The notes under the pieces: generated by a model
What the model saw: the letters and a program-made list of their open reading frames with translations, nothing else
The model's database searches: none
What the model was told of the DNA's origin: nothing
Position numbers and translations under genes: made by a program
Part shown: one piece after another, positions 51,363 through 59,905 of the stretch
Layout of the letters: the number at the start of each line of letters is the position of its first letter
Position numbering within the stretch: the stretch's first letter is position 1
Assembly: GCA_944320465.1 (NCBI GenBank)
Contig: CALUHO010000007.1
Coordinates: forward strand, 1 to 64,000
DNA from: an uncultured Bacteroidales bacterium
GTDB lineage: Bacteria; Bacteroidota; Bacteroidia; Bacteroidales; P3
DNA: 64,000 bases
Direction of reading: 5' to 3'

Positions 51363-53747
51363 TTACATCATGTCGTCAGCAGGATCCTGCGGCACCACCG
51401 GAGCCGAAGCACTCCCCTCACCCTCTTCCATCGGCGGGTTGTTCCGCAGGCGAGGCGCGCTCAGACGATGTTCGTGACGTTCCGGACGTTCGCCTCTCTC
51501 GCTGCGGTCGTAACGCTCGCCGCGATCATAACCTCGTTCCGGACGTTCCCGGCGCTCGCCGTTGCGACGCTCAAGACGTTCGCCCCGTTCCGGACGATCG
51601 CCACGCGGAGCACGCTCCACATAGCCTTCCGGTTTGGGTTCCAGCACACGATGGCTCAGACGGAGCTTGCCGGTACGCGGATCCACCTCGATCAGCTTCA
51701 CTTGGATGTGGTCGCCTTCTTTCAAGACATCTTCCACCTTTTCAACGCGCTTCCAGCTGATTTCCGAAATATGCAGCAAGCCGTCCTTGCCGGGAAGGAT
51801 TTCCACGAAAGCCCCGAACGGCTGAATCGTCTTGACAACCCCGTCATAGACCTCGCCCACTTCCGGCACGGAGGTAAGGGACTTGATGCGATCCAGCACC
51901 ATATCCATGCTTTCCTTGTTGCTTCCAGCGATATCCACAATGCCGAATTCGCCCACTTCCTCAATCGAGATTTCGCAACCGCTTTCACGCTGCATTTCCT
52001 GGATAACCTTGCCACCGGTTCCGATAACCGCACCGATGAATTCGCGCGGAATCCGAATCTGGACGATACGCGGGGCATGCGGCTTGTAATCGGCACGCGG
52101 AGCCGGCATCACTTCGAGCATCTTGCCCAGGATATGGGCACGGCCGCGATGAGCCTGTGCCAAAGCCTTGGCCAAGATTTCATACGAAAGACCGTCAATC
52201 TTTATATCCATCTGGCAAGCAGTGATGCCATCGGGCGTACCGCAAACCTTGAAGTCCATATCGCCCAAATGGTCCTCATCGCCCAAAATATCGGAAAGAA
52301 CCGCGTAATTACCTGTCTTGGGGTCGGTAATCAAGCCCATCGCGATACCGCTCACCGGCTTGCTGATCTGTACCCCGGCATCCATCAAAGCCAAGCAGCC
52401 GGCACAAACCGTGGCCATCGAAGACGAGCCGTTCGATTCGAGGATATCCGAAACCACCCGGATCGTGTAAGGACACTTGTCCTGAGAAGGCAGCACCTGC
52501 TTCAAGGCTCGCATAGCCAAGTTGCCATGACCGATTTCACGACGGCCTGTGCCGCGGACCGGCTTCACCTCACCGGTAGCAAAAGGCGGGAAATTGTAGT
52601 GCAAGAGGAATCTGTTGGAACCTTCCACAATCGCCCCGTCGATAGTCTGTTCGTCCAATTTGGAACCCAATGTCACCGTGCTGAGCGACTGGGTCTCGCC
52701 ACGGGTAAAGATAGCCGAACCGTGAGGACCAGGCAGCACATCCACTTCGCACCAGATAGGACGAATGTCTTCCAAACCACGGCCATCCAGACGTATGCGT
52801 TCCTTGAGAATCATATCGCGCACGGCTTCACGGTGCACATCATGGAAATAACGGCTAATCATGAATTCCTTTCCAGCCAAGGTTTCCGGCGTGAAGTTCT
52901 CTTCGATGAAAGCCTTCTTGATTTCATCAATCTTCTGAGCACGGAGCTTCTTGTCGGCCACGCATTCGCGAGCGCAATCGTAGCACTTCTGATAACACTT
53001 CTCGTGAACCAAAGCCCGGATGGCTTCATCGTTCACTTCATGGCAGTATTCCCGCTTGGGCTTGCCCACTTCCTTGGCCAGCTCCATCTGCACCCGGCAC
53101 TGCACCTTGATAGCTTCATGAGCGGCCTTGAGGGCTTCCACCATCACTTCCTCGCTCACTTCCTTCATCTCGCCTTCCACCATCGAAATATCGTTGATCG
53201 TGGCACCGACCATCAATTCCAAGTCGGCCTTTTCCATCTGCGAAACCGAAGGATTGATTACGAACTGGCCGTCCACACGGGCCACCCGCACTTCGGAAAT
53301 AGGTCCGTTGAAAGGAATATCCGAAATGGTCAAAGCGGTCGAAGCGGCCAAAGCAGCGAACGCATCGGGCAGGTTTTCCTTGTCTCCAGAAATCAGGTAA
53401 ACCAGCACCTGGGTATCGGCATGATAGTTATCGGGGAACAAAGGCCGCAAAGCGCGGTCAATCAGACGGGAAATAAGAATTTCGTATTCCGACAGACGGG
53501 CTTCACGCTTGAAGAAACCGCCCGGAAAACGGCCTACAGAATAGTATTTTTCCTGATAGTCAACCGTGAGGGGCATGAAATCCACATCCTCCCCTACCTC
53601 GGTCTTGCTGCAGACAGTGGCGAGCAGCACAGTGTCGCCGCATCGCACAACGGCCGAACCATCGGCCTGCTTGGCAATCTTGCCAGTTTCAATCACAACT
53701 TCCCGGCCATCGGGCAAGTTGAACGTTTTTTGAGTACCTAATACCAT
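51363..53747 (-). CDS. pnp: Polyribonucleotide nucleotidyltransferase (PNPase)
   Basis: A 794-residue phosphorolytic 3'-5' exoribonuclease. Two RNase PH-like domains ([22 protein letters not shown] at the start; [20 protein letters not shown] in the second, with [23 protein letters not shown]), a helical linker between them, then KH ([21 protein letters not shown], about 565-585) and S1 ([20 protein letters not shown], about 635). The last 85 residues are an unusual low-complexity tail rich in Arg, Glu and Gly (repeats of RGERxxR type), then an acidic end. It lies downstream of rpsO, the conserved order, but a terminator separates the two. Confidence 0.97.
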   Translation of the reverse strand: MVLGTQKTFNLPDGREVVIETGKIAKQADGSAVVRCGDTVLLATVCSKTEVGEDVDFMPLTVDYQEKYYSVGRFPGGFFKREARLSEYEILISRLIDRALRPLFPDNYHADTQVLVYLISGDKENLPDAFAALAASTALTISDIPFNGPISEVRVARVDGQFVINPSVSQMEKADLELMVGATINDISMVEGEMKEVSEEVMVEALKAAHEAIKVQCRVQMELAKEVGKPKREYCHEVNDEAIRALVHEKCYQKCYDCARECVADKKLRAQKIDEIKKAFIEENFTPETLAGKEFMISRYFHDVHREAVRDMILKERIRLDGRGLEDIRPIWCEVDVLPGPHGSAIFTRGETQSLSTVTLGSKLDEQTIDGAIVEGSNRFLLHYNFPPFATGEVKPVRGTGRREIGHGNLAMRALKQVLPSQDKCPYTIRVVSDILESNGSSSMATVCAGCLALMDAGVQISKPVSGIAMGLITDPKTGNYAVLSDILGDEDHLGDMDFKVCGTPDGITACQMDIKIDGLSYEILAKALAQAHRGRAHILGKMLEVMPAPRADYKPHAPRIVQIRIPREFIGAVIGTGGKVIQEMQRESGCEISIEEVGEFGIVDIAGSNKESMDMVLDRIKSLTSVPEVGEVYDGVVKTIQPFGAFVEILPGKDGLLHISEISWKRVEKVEDVLKEGDHIQVKLIEVDPRTGKLRLSHRVLEPKPEGYVERAPRGDRPERGERLERRNGERRERPERGYDRGERYDRSERGERPERHEHRLSAPRLRNNPPMEEGEGSASAPVVPQDPADDMM

Positions 53748-54060
53748 AACTTTAAATTACTAACCCCGTTCGAGCGGGCATCATCCGTATTGCCATATGT
53801 CCGCCGGGGCATTATTCTTTATTTTACTTACGTTCGCTACAAAGCAAAAAATTGATTCCCAATACAATTTATCCCTTCTTCAAAAAGCGGGCGATGCCAA
53901 AACCGACCCCATCGAAGACCCTCGCTTTGCAGGGAACAGCGGCACCGACAAAATATTGCATTAAGAATCAATTACTTATATTTTACACAATACAAAAAAA
54001 GGCAATTACGAAACATAATTGCCTTTCATTGCCAGAGCTGTCTGTATCCACACAGCCTGC
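53748..54060. other. rpsO-pnp intergenic region
   Basis: About 310 bp without a gene. The rpsO terminator occupies 53998-54026. The remainder is probably the pnp leader and promoter; no complete TTTG-N20-TAnnTTTG was found on the minus strand. PNPase leaders are often folded and autoregulated in other bacteria, but I saw no long stem here. Confidence 0.4.
53998..54026 (-). terminator. Terminator of rpsO
   Basis: AAAGGCAATTA (53998-54008) pairs with TAATTGCCTTT (54016-54026). On the minus strand a run of seven T follows. It lies 35 bp after the rpsO stop. Confidence 0.85.
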
Positions 54061-54330
54061 TTATTTACGCAGATTCAACTGTTGCAAGATAGCGCGGTAG
54101 CGCTCGATGTCCCGTTCCTTCAAGTAGTCGAGCATCTTACGGCGCTTGCCTACCAAGGTAACCAACGCACGTTGGGTAAAACGGTCTTTCTTGTGTTGTC
54201 TTACATGTTCGGACAGATGGAGAATCCGTTCGGTGAACAAGGCAATCTGACCTTCCGCGCTTCCGGTATTGCTTTCAGAACCGCCATAGGTCTTGAAGAT
54301 TTCTTTCTTTCTTTCTGTGGTCAAATACAT
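54061..54330 (-). CDS. rpsO: 30S ribosomal protein S15
   Basis: An 89-residue protein that binds 16S rRNA and nucleates assembly of the platform. It matches S15 from end to end: GGSESNTGSAEGQIALFTERILHLSEHVRQHKKD, RALVTLVGKRRKMLDYLKERD and RYRAILQQLNLRK. Its promoter is one of the best in the window. Confidence 0.98.
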   Translation of the reverse strand: MYLTTERKKEIFKTYGGSESNTGSAEGQIALFTERILHLSEHVRQHKKDRFTQRALVTLVGKRRKMLDYLKERDIERYRAILQQLNLRK

Positions 54331-54362
54331 ATCTCTGTTACTCTTTTTCGCAAAATGGAGCG

Positions 54363-54394
54363 CAAAGGTACATCATTTATTTGAGATAATCAAA
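54363..54394 (-). promoter_or_regulatory. Promoter of rpsO
   Basis: On the minus strand: TTTG (54394-54391), a 20-bp spacer, TACCTTTG (54370-54363). This is a perfect fit to the Bacteroidetes housekeeping consensus, 33 bp before the rpsO ATG. Confidence 0.8.
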
Positions 54395-54721
54395 TTTTTA
54401 AGCGAACCGCCAAGGGAGGCCGCACCAGAACGCATGCAACATCCAACTACCTGATTTGCAATTGACACCGCGCCAGAGAACACCTGTAGGACAGCACAAA
54501 CACCAATGACTATCAATCCATTGCAATTCCACACGGTTTCCTTCGGCAGCCCCAAGAGGAAAATCTGGCTTTTTGCAGACATGGTACAGCATAAAGATTG
54601 TCCCACAGGCAGGTTCCGCAAAGCAGGCCGAGATGATTTCCGGTGGGCGGGCGAAAGCCGTCCGGATGCCATGCAAACCCGATTCACAGAACCAGAATAG
54701 GAACACATCCATGCCGGGGAA
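54395..54721. other. Intergenic region without a recognised gene
   Basis: Lies between the BASS transporter stop and the rpsO promoter. Minus-strand frames of about 100-150 codons exist, but they start within the transporter gene or at an isolated ATG (54712), are rich in Cys and Trp, and match nothing I know. I saw no terminator of usable strength. Confidence 0.35.
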
Positions 54722-55678
54722 TCAAGGGACCAGCTCCGCATGGTGCACCTTCTCTCCCAAATCCCGCATCCGCTTCCGGTACAGCTGCCAGCTATTGATA
54801 ATGTTCTGCCATATAATATAGGTACCCAAGCCGACAATCGCCAAAGGCGTTTCTCCGGTAGAAGGCATCAGGAACATCCCCGCAATCCAGATTCCCAGGA
54901 TAATATTTTTCTGCCCCAAGCTCTGGCCACCGCTAATCCTATCCCCGTAATGCCCTCCCAAGCGTTTTCCAAGGAAAAACTGCAAGGAACAAATCGCCAG
55001 AGAGCCTAAAGCCAAGACCGCCATCATGCCCAATCCCGCCGAACTATGGTTCATCGCGTCCACCATCTGAGCCGCGGCAAAAATCAAGCAGGAAGCCCAA
55101 AGGTAAAAAGAGACCTCATGCCAGCGGGCAAACGCATCGTGTACTTTCCTCAACGTATATTTGAGCAGCATCGCCAGCAGGAACGGCCCGGCCAGAAGCG
55201 GCAGCACCCGCTTCAATATGCTCCAGAACGCCTGCCAGAACGGAATCTCCTGGGTCGGCTCATGAATCAAAGGGAACCAAAGAGGCACGACCAAAGCCAC
55301 CATAAGGCTGGACAGCAGCACATACGTAGTATTCGAAGCCCCGTCTCCGCCCAGCTTCATCGTCACCACCGCCGAAGCCGCCGCCGTCGGGCACAAGAAA
55401 CACAGCATGCAGCTTTCTGCCATATCGTTCCATCCCAAAGCAGAAAGCGCGTAATACATCGCCATTGCCCCGCCAACCTGGATCAACAGGAACAACGCAT
55501 GCACTTTCCTGAACTTCAACTGCGAAGGATCAATCCTGCAAAAAGTGAACAGCAGCATGACAAAAATCAGGTAAACCGTCTTGTCGGCATACTGCACAAA
55601 AAACTTGCTGCCAACGCTGCCTATCAGCAAGGCGATAATCAAAGCCCAGTTCTTGACGAAATTGACAATCCCGTTCAT
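54722..55678 (-). CDS. Bile acid:sodium symporter (BASS) family transporter
   Basis: A 318-residue inner-membrane protein with about 9-10 hydrophobic segments. Family features are CFLCPTAAASAVVTMKLGGD (the discontinuous helix with the sodium-site region, about 94-113), ISGGQSLGQKNIILGIWIAG (about 245-265, the second crossover with the conserved Gly-Gln-x-Asn-like pattern) and the paired arrangement of helices. Members carry bile acids, pantoate, pyruvate or other organic anions with sodium. It starts 12 bp after hutI, so a link to imidazole or histidine catabolism is possible, but substrate assignment is inference. Confidence 0.85.
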   Translation of the reverse strand: MNGIVNFVKNWALIIALLIGSVGSKFFVQYADKTVYLIFVMLLFTFCRIDPSQLKFRKVHALFLLIQVGGAMAMYYALSALGWNDMAESCMLCFLCPTAAASAVVTMKLGGDGASNTTYVLLSSLMVALVVPLWFPLIHEPTQEIPFWQAFWSILKRVLPLLAGPFLLAMLLKYTLRKVHDAFARWHEVSFYLWASCLIFAAAQMVDAMNHSSAGLGMMAVLALGSLAICSLQFFLGKRLGGHYGDRISGGQSLGQKNIILGIWIAGMFLMPSTGETPLAIVGLGTYIIWQNIINSWQLYRKRMRDLGEKVHHAELVP

Positions 55679-55690
55679 CCTCCGCCTTTC

Positions 55691-56938
55691 TTATATCACT
55701 TTCTTCCCGTTCAGGTAAACGGATGCCACCTTGTTGTCCCCATAAGAATACGGCATATATTCGTAAGTAGGTATCGGCTTGGTGATAAAGAAATCAGCCT
55801 TCTTGCCTCTGGTTATGCTGCCCAATTCCTTTTCCACGCCCATCGCGCAAGCGGTGTTGATGGTAGTGGCATGAACCACTTCTTCCGGATACATCCTGTA
55901 ACGGATGCAACCCAAGGACATCACAAACTGCATATTGCCTGAAGGAGAGGATCCCGGGTTGAAATCCGAAGCCAAAGCCACCGGAAGACCGGCTTCCATC
56001 ATTTCCCGAACCGGACTGAGAGGCATTCCCAGGAAGAACGCTGCGCCCGGCAGAACTGTCGGCATCGTGTTGCTACCCAGCAAAGCCTCGATTTCGGCCT
56101 TGCCCACATGTTCCAGATGGTCTACCGACAAAGCCTTGTACTTGACCCCTACCTGGATGCCGCCCGATGCAGCCAGCTCGTTGGCATGGATTTTCGGCTG
56201 CAAGCCGTATTTGGCCCCGGCCTCCAGAATCCGTTCGGTATCCTCCACGGTAAAGAATCCTTGATCGCAGAAAACATCCACGAAATCCGCCAGCTTCTCG
56301 GCCGCCACCGCCGGAATCATCTCGCGCACTATCAAATCCACATATTCGGTCTGCCGCCCGATGTATTCCCTCGGCACGGCATGAGCCGCCAAAAAGTTAG
56401 CCCGGATCGTCATCGGGGATTTTTCCTTGAGACGGGCTATCACTCGGAGCATCTTCAGTTCGTTGGCCAAATCCAAGCCGTATCCGCTCTTGACCTCAAC
56501 TGCCCCGGTCCCGTAGGCGCACATCGTCTGCAAGCGTTCCCATGCGGATTCAAACAACTCGTCCTCGGAAGTCTGCCGCAAACGATCGACCGAATTGAGG
56601 ATACCCCCGCCCCGCTTTGCGATTTCCTCATAACTCAACCCGCGTATCTTGTCGTTGTACTCGATCTCCCGGCTGCCTGCATAAACGATATGGGTATGGG
56701 AATCGCAAAATGCAGGGAACACGAAGCCGCCTTTGGCATCGGTCTCTTCCGCTCCGGCATAATCCGCCGCTTTGGATTTCCACTGTTCCATCGTGCCGAA
56801 GTCCGCAATCCCGTTTTCGTCGAACAACAGGAATGCGTCCGACAGGACCTCCAGTTTCTGCATTTCCTTGCCTCTGACACAAGAGGCAGAGGCCGGCAGA
56901 ATCTGCACCAAGCCTTTGATGTTGGTAATAACTTGCAT
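55691..56938 (-). CDS. hutI: Imidazolonepropionase
   Basis: A 415-residue metal-dependent amidohydrolase that opens imidazolone-5-propionate to N-formimino-glutamate in histidine degradation. Metal-binding AFCDSHTHIVYAGSREIEY (H-x-H, about 80), substrate residues in SYEEIAKRGGGILNSVD, VEVKSGYGLDLANELKMLR, FLAAHAVPREY, IHANELAASGGIQVGVK, DHLEHV and LASDFNPGSSPSGNMQFVMSL (final Asp ligand) are present. ATG 56938 is chosen; the longer frame has a non-homologous lead. hutH, hutU and formiminotransferase genes are not in this window. Confidence 0.96.
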   Translation of the reverse strand: MQVITNIKGLVQILPASASCVRGKEMQKLEVLSDAFLLFDENGIADFGTMEQWKSKAADYAGAEETDAKGGFVFPAFCDSHTHIVYAGSREIEYNDKIRGLSYEEIAKRGGGILNSVDRLRQTSEDELFESAWERLQTMCAYGTGAVEVKSGYGLDLANELKMLRVIARLKEKSPMTIRANFLAAHAVPREYIGRQTEYVDLIVREMIPAVAAEKLADFVDVFCDQGFFTVEDTERILEAGAKYGLQPKIHANELAASGGIQVGVKYKALSVDHLEHVGKAEIEALLGSNTMPTVLPGAAFFLGMPLSPVREMMEAGLPVALASDFNPGSSPSGNMQFVMSLGCIRYRMYPEEVVHATTINTACAMGVEKELGSITRGKKADFFITKPIPTYEYMPYSYGDNKVASVYLNGKKVI

Positions 56939-57032
56939 AGCGTATGTTTTTCTATCGAAGCGGCTTCTTCGTCGGATGCCTTGGCAAACCGTCTGGTCCA
57001 TCCGCCCGGCGAACCCTCTTCAGAACGCGAAA

Positions 57033-58163
57033 TTACGCTTTTCTTTCCGAACCTGCCACTTTTCCCTTGTATTGGCTGGGAGCGCAACCGCACTTCTTGG
57101 CAAAGGCCCGGCGGAAAGTGGCCGTGCTTTGGAACCCTGATGCGTAGGCTATCTCGTTAATCGTATAGACCTTTTCTTCTTCCAGCATCGGAACCGCTTT
57201 CTTTTCAATCCGCATATTATTGATATAGTCCAAAAACGACACCTTCTTGCAATATTTCAGATATTGATATACATAGGTCTTGTTCGTCCCCGCACGGGAT
57301 GCCAGCATGGACAAGTTCAATTCCGGATCCAAATACAGACTCTCTGATTGCATTGTGGCCTCTATCTTGCTGCCTATTTCCTTCAGGACATCCATCCTGA
57401 CATTGGCATAATCCGGAATCATCTTTTCCTCTGCAAACTCTGCCAGCCCGCCTTCGTCCTGCTTGGCTCCATCTGCCGTCCGGGGAAGCCCGGAACCCGA
57501 TCCTACCGGTACATAACGCTGGCGAACCGTATGCCGATACAGAATCCACCATATCAAAACAATGGAAACATAATACACGATGTCCCACCAATCGGCCAGA
57601 TAAGAAAGGAAATACAAGAGGCAGTTCAAGAAAAACAGCGCACTGGCATAAACCACCCAGCGAAGATTCATCCTATCGTCATACGAGAAATTCTCGCGCA
57701 AGTAACGGTGATAGGTATGAATCGAATGGATGATAAAAGCCAGCATAATCAAAGAATACACGGCCGCCAATACCAAAAGCAAGATAAAGCAGAGCCGGGA
57801 ATACCGTTCCGAAAGCATCATCCAGACAAACAGACCGGCGCAAGGAATCACATAAAAGGACAAGGCCGTCAGGCAACGGCGTATGACCCATTGCGGACGA
57901 CACAACCCGAAAAGATAGATCGAGGTAATCGGGACAGCCATGAAATCCAAAGCCGAAGATATCTGCCCCCATTGGACGGGATTACCCAAGGCCAGATTCA
58001 CGCAATCCTTGAAAAACAAGGCCGCCCAAAACAAGGACACAACACCCAAAGCATCGCAAGCAGAAGACATGGCATCTCCTTTGCGATGAATCAGCAGATT
58101 GATTCCCCAAAACAGGAACAGGGCTGCAGTCCCGCCTGCTACCAACAGATAAATTTTTTCCAT
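57033..58163 (-). CDS. Membrane-anchored AraC-family transcription regulator
   Basis: A 376-residue protein whose first roughly 210 residues hold six or seven hydrophobic segments (YLLVAGGTAALFLFWGINLLI ... WWDIVYYVSIVLIWWILY), followed by a cytoplasmic linker and a C-terminal AraC domain (LSMLASRAGTNKTYVYQYLKYCKKVSFLDYINNMRIEKK and YTINEIAYASGFQSTATFRRAFAKKCGCAPSQYKG). It may sense a membrane-soluble or envelope signal. It lies upstream of hutI and the transporter in the same direction (94-bp gap), so it may control them or share a transcript. The promoter is well defined. Confidence 0.9.
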   Translation of the reverse strand: MEKIYLLVAGGTAALFLFWGINLLIHRKGDAMSSACDALGVVSLFWAALFFKDCVNLALGNPVQWGQISSALDFMAVPITSIYLFGLCRPQWVIRRCLTALSFYVIPCAGLFVWMMLSERYSRLCFILLLVLAAVYSLIMLAFIIHSIHTYHRYLRENFSYDDRMNLRWVVYASALFFLNCLLYFLSYLADWWDIVYYVSIVLIWWILYRHTVRQRYVPVGSGSGLPRTADGAKQDEGGLAEFAEEKMIPDYANVRMDVLKEIGSKIEATMQSESLYLDPELNLSMLASRAGTNKTYVYQYLKYCKKVSFLDYINNMRIEKKAVPMLEEEKVYTINEIAYASGFQSTATFRRAFAKKCGCAPSQYKGKVAGSERKA

Positions 58164-58205
58164 ACCGTCCTTACAAATTCAAGACAAAAACCGCTTGCAG
58201 CACGG

Positions 58206-58237
58206 CAAAAGTACGATTCTTGCAACAAGTCCGCAAA
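58206..58237 (-). promoter_or_regulatory. Promoter of the AraC regulator-hutI-BASS cluster
   Basis: On the minus strand: TTTG (58237-58234), 20-bp spacer, TACTTTTG (58213-58206), 43 bp before the ATG at 58163. Full match to the Bacteroidetes consensus. Confidence 0.75.
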
Positions 58238-58315
58238 AGCCCCCAGCAGCCCCAGAATGCTACCCGCACGACTTTTAAGTATTTATAATCAATCGATGCA
58301 GCCCTCTAAGAGATA

Positions 58316-58342
58316 AGAGAGAGAGAGAGAGAGAGAGAGAGA
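58316..58342. repeat. (AG)n dinucleotide tract
   Basis: Thirteen and a half uninterrupted AG units (27 nt), preceded by AGATA. Such a tract is prone to slipped-strand length change. It lies 153 bp upstream of the AraC regulator start on one side and over 600 bp from the membrane protein on the other. Confidence 0.95.
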
Positions 58343-58673
58343 CGTATCATAAATATATCCCTTCGCATTCACTGTATGGCAGCTGTTTCGGCAAGTCATG
58401 ACTATCCGGAAAAACCGTACCTGCCACATCCATACAAGTATGGCATTTTTTCTTTTTTGAGCGAATATTTTTCTTTCCCGTTTCGTGCTTTTTCCTTTTC
58501 ACCATGCGATTTTCATCCTTTACCACCTCTAAAATCGACTCTAATACCATATATTTGTACTTCGAGATATTACACAAGGCAGCCCATTATCGCCTGCACA
58601 CATACAACCGTTAACGGGAAAAACGACCAAGCATACCACTTAAAAACGTACTCATATAAATATAAAAACCTTA

Positions 58674-58877
58674 GAAGCTGTTTAAATTTATTTGTTTAGG
58701 CCATCGGGAGGGGATTTCGAGGAATGGCGCCGCGTTTTTCAAAGGAGGATAGCCAAGCTATCTGACGTGAAAAACGCAAGCCAGACCCGAAATAGCCCCC
58801 GATGGGCAAACAAAATCCTGAACCCGGTTCCTGAAAATCCAGCCTTTTCAGGATTGTAAAAAATTTTAAACAGCTTC
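58674..58877. mobile_element. Family B MITE-like repeat, copy 2
   Basis: A 204-bp element highly similar to 32793-32997, with the same GAAGCTGTTTAAATTT and AAATTTTAAACAGCTTC ends. TTA stands at both flanks (58671-58673 and 58878-58880), a perfect 3-bp duplication. The internal hairpin is damaged: the left arm GTTTTTCAAAGGAGGATAGC is intact but the right arm reads GCTATCTGACGTGAAAAAC. Confidence 0.88.
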
Positions 58878-58962
58878 TTAAAACCCTCACACCCCCAAAA
58901 ACCATTTCTTACAGTATTCAAACACAATAAACCCAATAAACACCACTAAAAAAAATTGCGTC

Positions 58963-59565
58963 ATGGAAAAAGCAACCATTTGGAAATCGAGCGTAAAAAA
59001 AGCCTATTGCGGTTTTTTGATTGAGAACTTAGGCTCTATCCTAGCCGTGATTGTCGGCATTATCGGTGCCGGTGCTGGCATGGCAGGACTTCTGCAAGGA
59101 GAAGTCAGAGTTGGTCCCATGATTTTGGCCATCCTCCTCGGAATCGCCACGGTTGTCGGCTACATCATTTACCTGATTGGTATCAACGGAATCAAAAAAG
59201 CCACAGCAGGCGGCCCTGATGCGGCAGCCACCAACAATCTGTTCATCGGTGTCATCCTAGAACTGGTAGGTGCAATAATAGGTTTCATCCCTGTTATCGG
59301 ACTTGTGGGCAGCATCGTAGGCTTTGTAGGCCTCATCTTCATGCTAATCGGTTTCAACAAGATGAAAAATTCAACCACATTGCCTGCCTTAGCCGCATCA
59401 GGAAGTTCCAAGCTATTCATAGCCATGATTCTTGGATTGGTTGGTGGCCTTTTGGGTCTTATTCCTGTTGCCGGTGCCATCATCAATGTCATCCTCAGCA
59501 TCGTTTGCTTAATCTTAGGTATCATGGGATGGGCCTCCATCGCCAGATCCGAACTCAGAGCATAA
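58963..59565 (+). CDS. Small polytopic membrane protein, unknown function
   Basis: A 200-residue, very hydrophobic protein with about five or six membrane segments rich in Gly, Ile, Val and Ala (LAVIVGIIGAGAGMAGLL, ILAILLGIATVVGYIIYLIG, LVGAIIGFIPVIGLVGSIVGFVGLIFMLIGF, LGLVGGLLGLIPVAGAIINVILS). The two Gly-rich pairs with FIPVIG and LIPVAG look like an internal duplication. No family assigned with confidence. It is followed by a terminator, so it is probably transcribed alone; the family B repeat lies 85 bp upstream, in its probable promoter region. Confidence 0.78.
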   Translation: MEKATIWKSSVKKAYCGFLIENLGSILAVIVGIIGAGAGMAGLLQGEVRVGPMILAILLGIATVVGYIIYLIGINGIKKATAGGPDAAATNNLFIGVILELVGAIIGFIPVIGLVGSIVGFVGLIFMLIGFNKMKNSTTLPALAASGSSKLFIAMILGLVGGLLGLIPVAGAIINVILSIVCLILGIMGWASIARSELRA

Positions 59566-59594
59566 CCTTTTTCATAAATTGTTTTTCACGAAGA

Positions 59595-59614
59595 GCCGGG
59601 GCGACCCGGCTTTT
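59595..59614 (+). terminator. Terminator of the small membrane protein gene
   Basis: GCCGGG-GCGA-CCCGGC (59595-59610) followed by TTTT, a compact GC-rich stem with a stable tetraloop 30 bp after the stop codon. Confidence 0.8.
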
Positions 59615-59619
59615 CCATT

Positions 59620-59705
59620 ATACGAGGCGTCGAGCCGCCGGGCAGGGAGGGAGCGTACTTCCGTACGTGACCGACCTGCACAAGGCTCGCAACGAAAGTA
59701 GATGC
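59620..59705. repeat. Family C repeat, copy 1
   Basis: ATACGAGGCGTCGAGCCGCC and the following roughly 65 bases recur almost unchanged at 59812-59886; copy 1 has an extra 11 bases (GTACGTGACCG region) within. It is followed by AATAAAAAGCGTTT (59716-59729), a word also found at the border of copy 2. Not coding. Confidence 0.8.
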
Positions 59706-59788
59706 AATACACCGCAATAAAAAGCGTTTAGGACGAGTGGATTCATGGCTCCGCGAAGGTGAGAAAGGCAAAATCCTCTCCATCCCGG

Positions 59789-59905
59789 TAAAAAGCGTTT
59801 CCGGCAGGCAGATACGAGGCGTCGAGCCGCCGGGCAGGGAGGGAGCGTACTTCCGACCTGCACAAGGCTCGCAACGAAGTAGATGCCTGTCGGAAACGCT
59901 TTTTA
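59789..59905. mobile_element. Family C repeat, copy 2, bounded by inverted repeats
   Basis: The repeat body (59812-59886) is bounded by TAAAAAGCGTTTCCGGCAGG (59789 on) and its complement ending CGGAAACGCTTTTTA (to 59905), 21 of 22 bases complementary. This gives a 117-bp MITE-like unit. Its right end coincides with the stop codon (59903-59905) of the BamA-like gene. No clear target duplication seen. Confidence 0.6.

Larger units (their letters stand above)
58238..58962. other. Gene-free region with a GA microsatellite and a family B repeat
   Basis: About 725 bp between divergent genes. It contains the GA tract at 58316-58342 and the family B element at 58674-58877. Plus-strand frames around 58376-58699 have no coding character (Phe/Tyr/Ser-rich, no homology, ending inside the repeat). 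The remaining DNA is A/T-rich. Confidence 0.5.

Noticed and set aside
51468..53741. 757-codon plus-strand frame opposite pnp
   Set aside because: Antisense shadow of the GC-biased pnp gene; composition (His, Ala, Phe and Arg rich) and lack of domains show it is not coding.
54373..54837. Minus-strand frames between rpsO and the BASS gene
   Set aside because: They overlap the transporter 3' end or begin at isolated starts, are rich in rare residues and match no family.
58376..58699. 107-codon plus-strand frame near the GA tract
   Set aside because: Low-complexity aromatic content, no homology and an end inside the family B repeat.
59620..59886. CRISPR-like arrangement of the family C blocks
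   Set aside because: Only two copies, unequal spacing, no repeat-spacer pattern and no cas genes.
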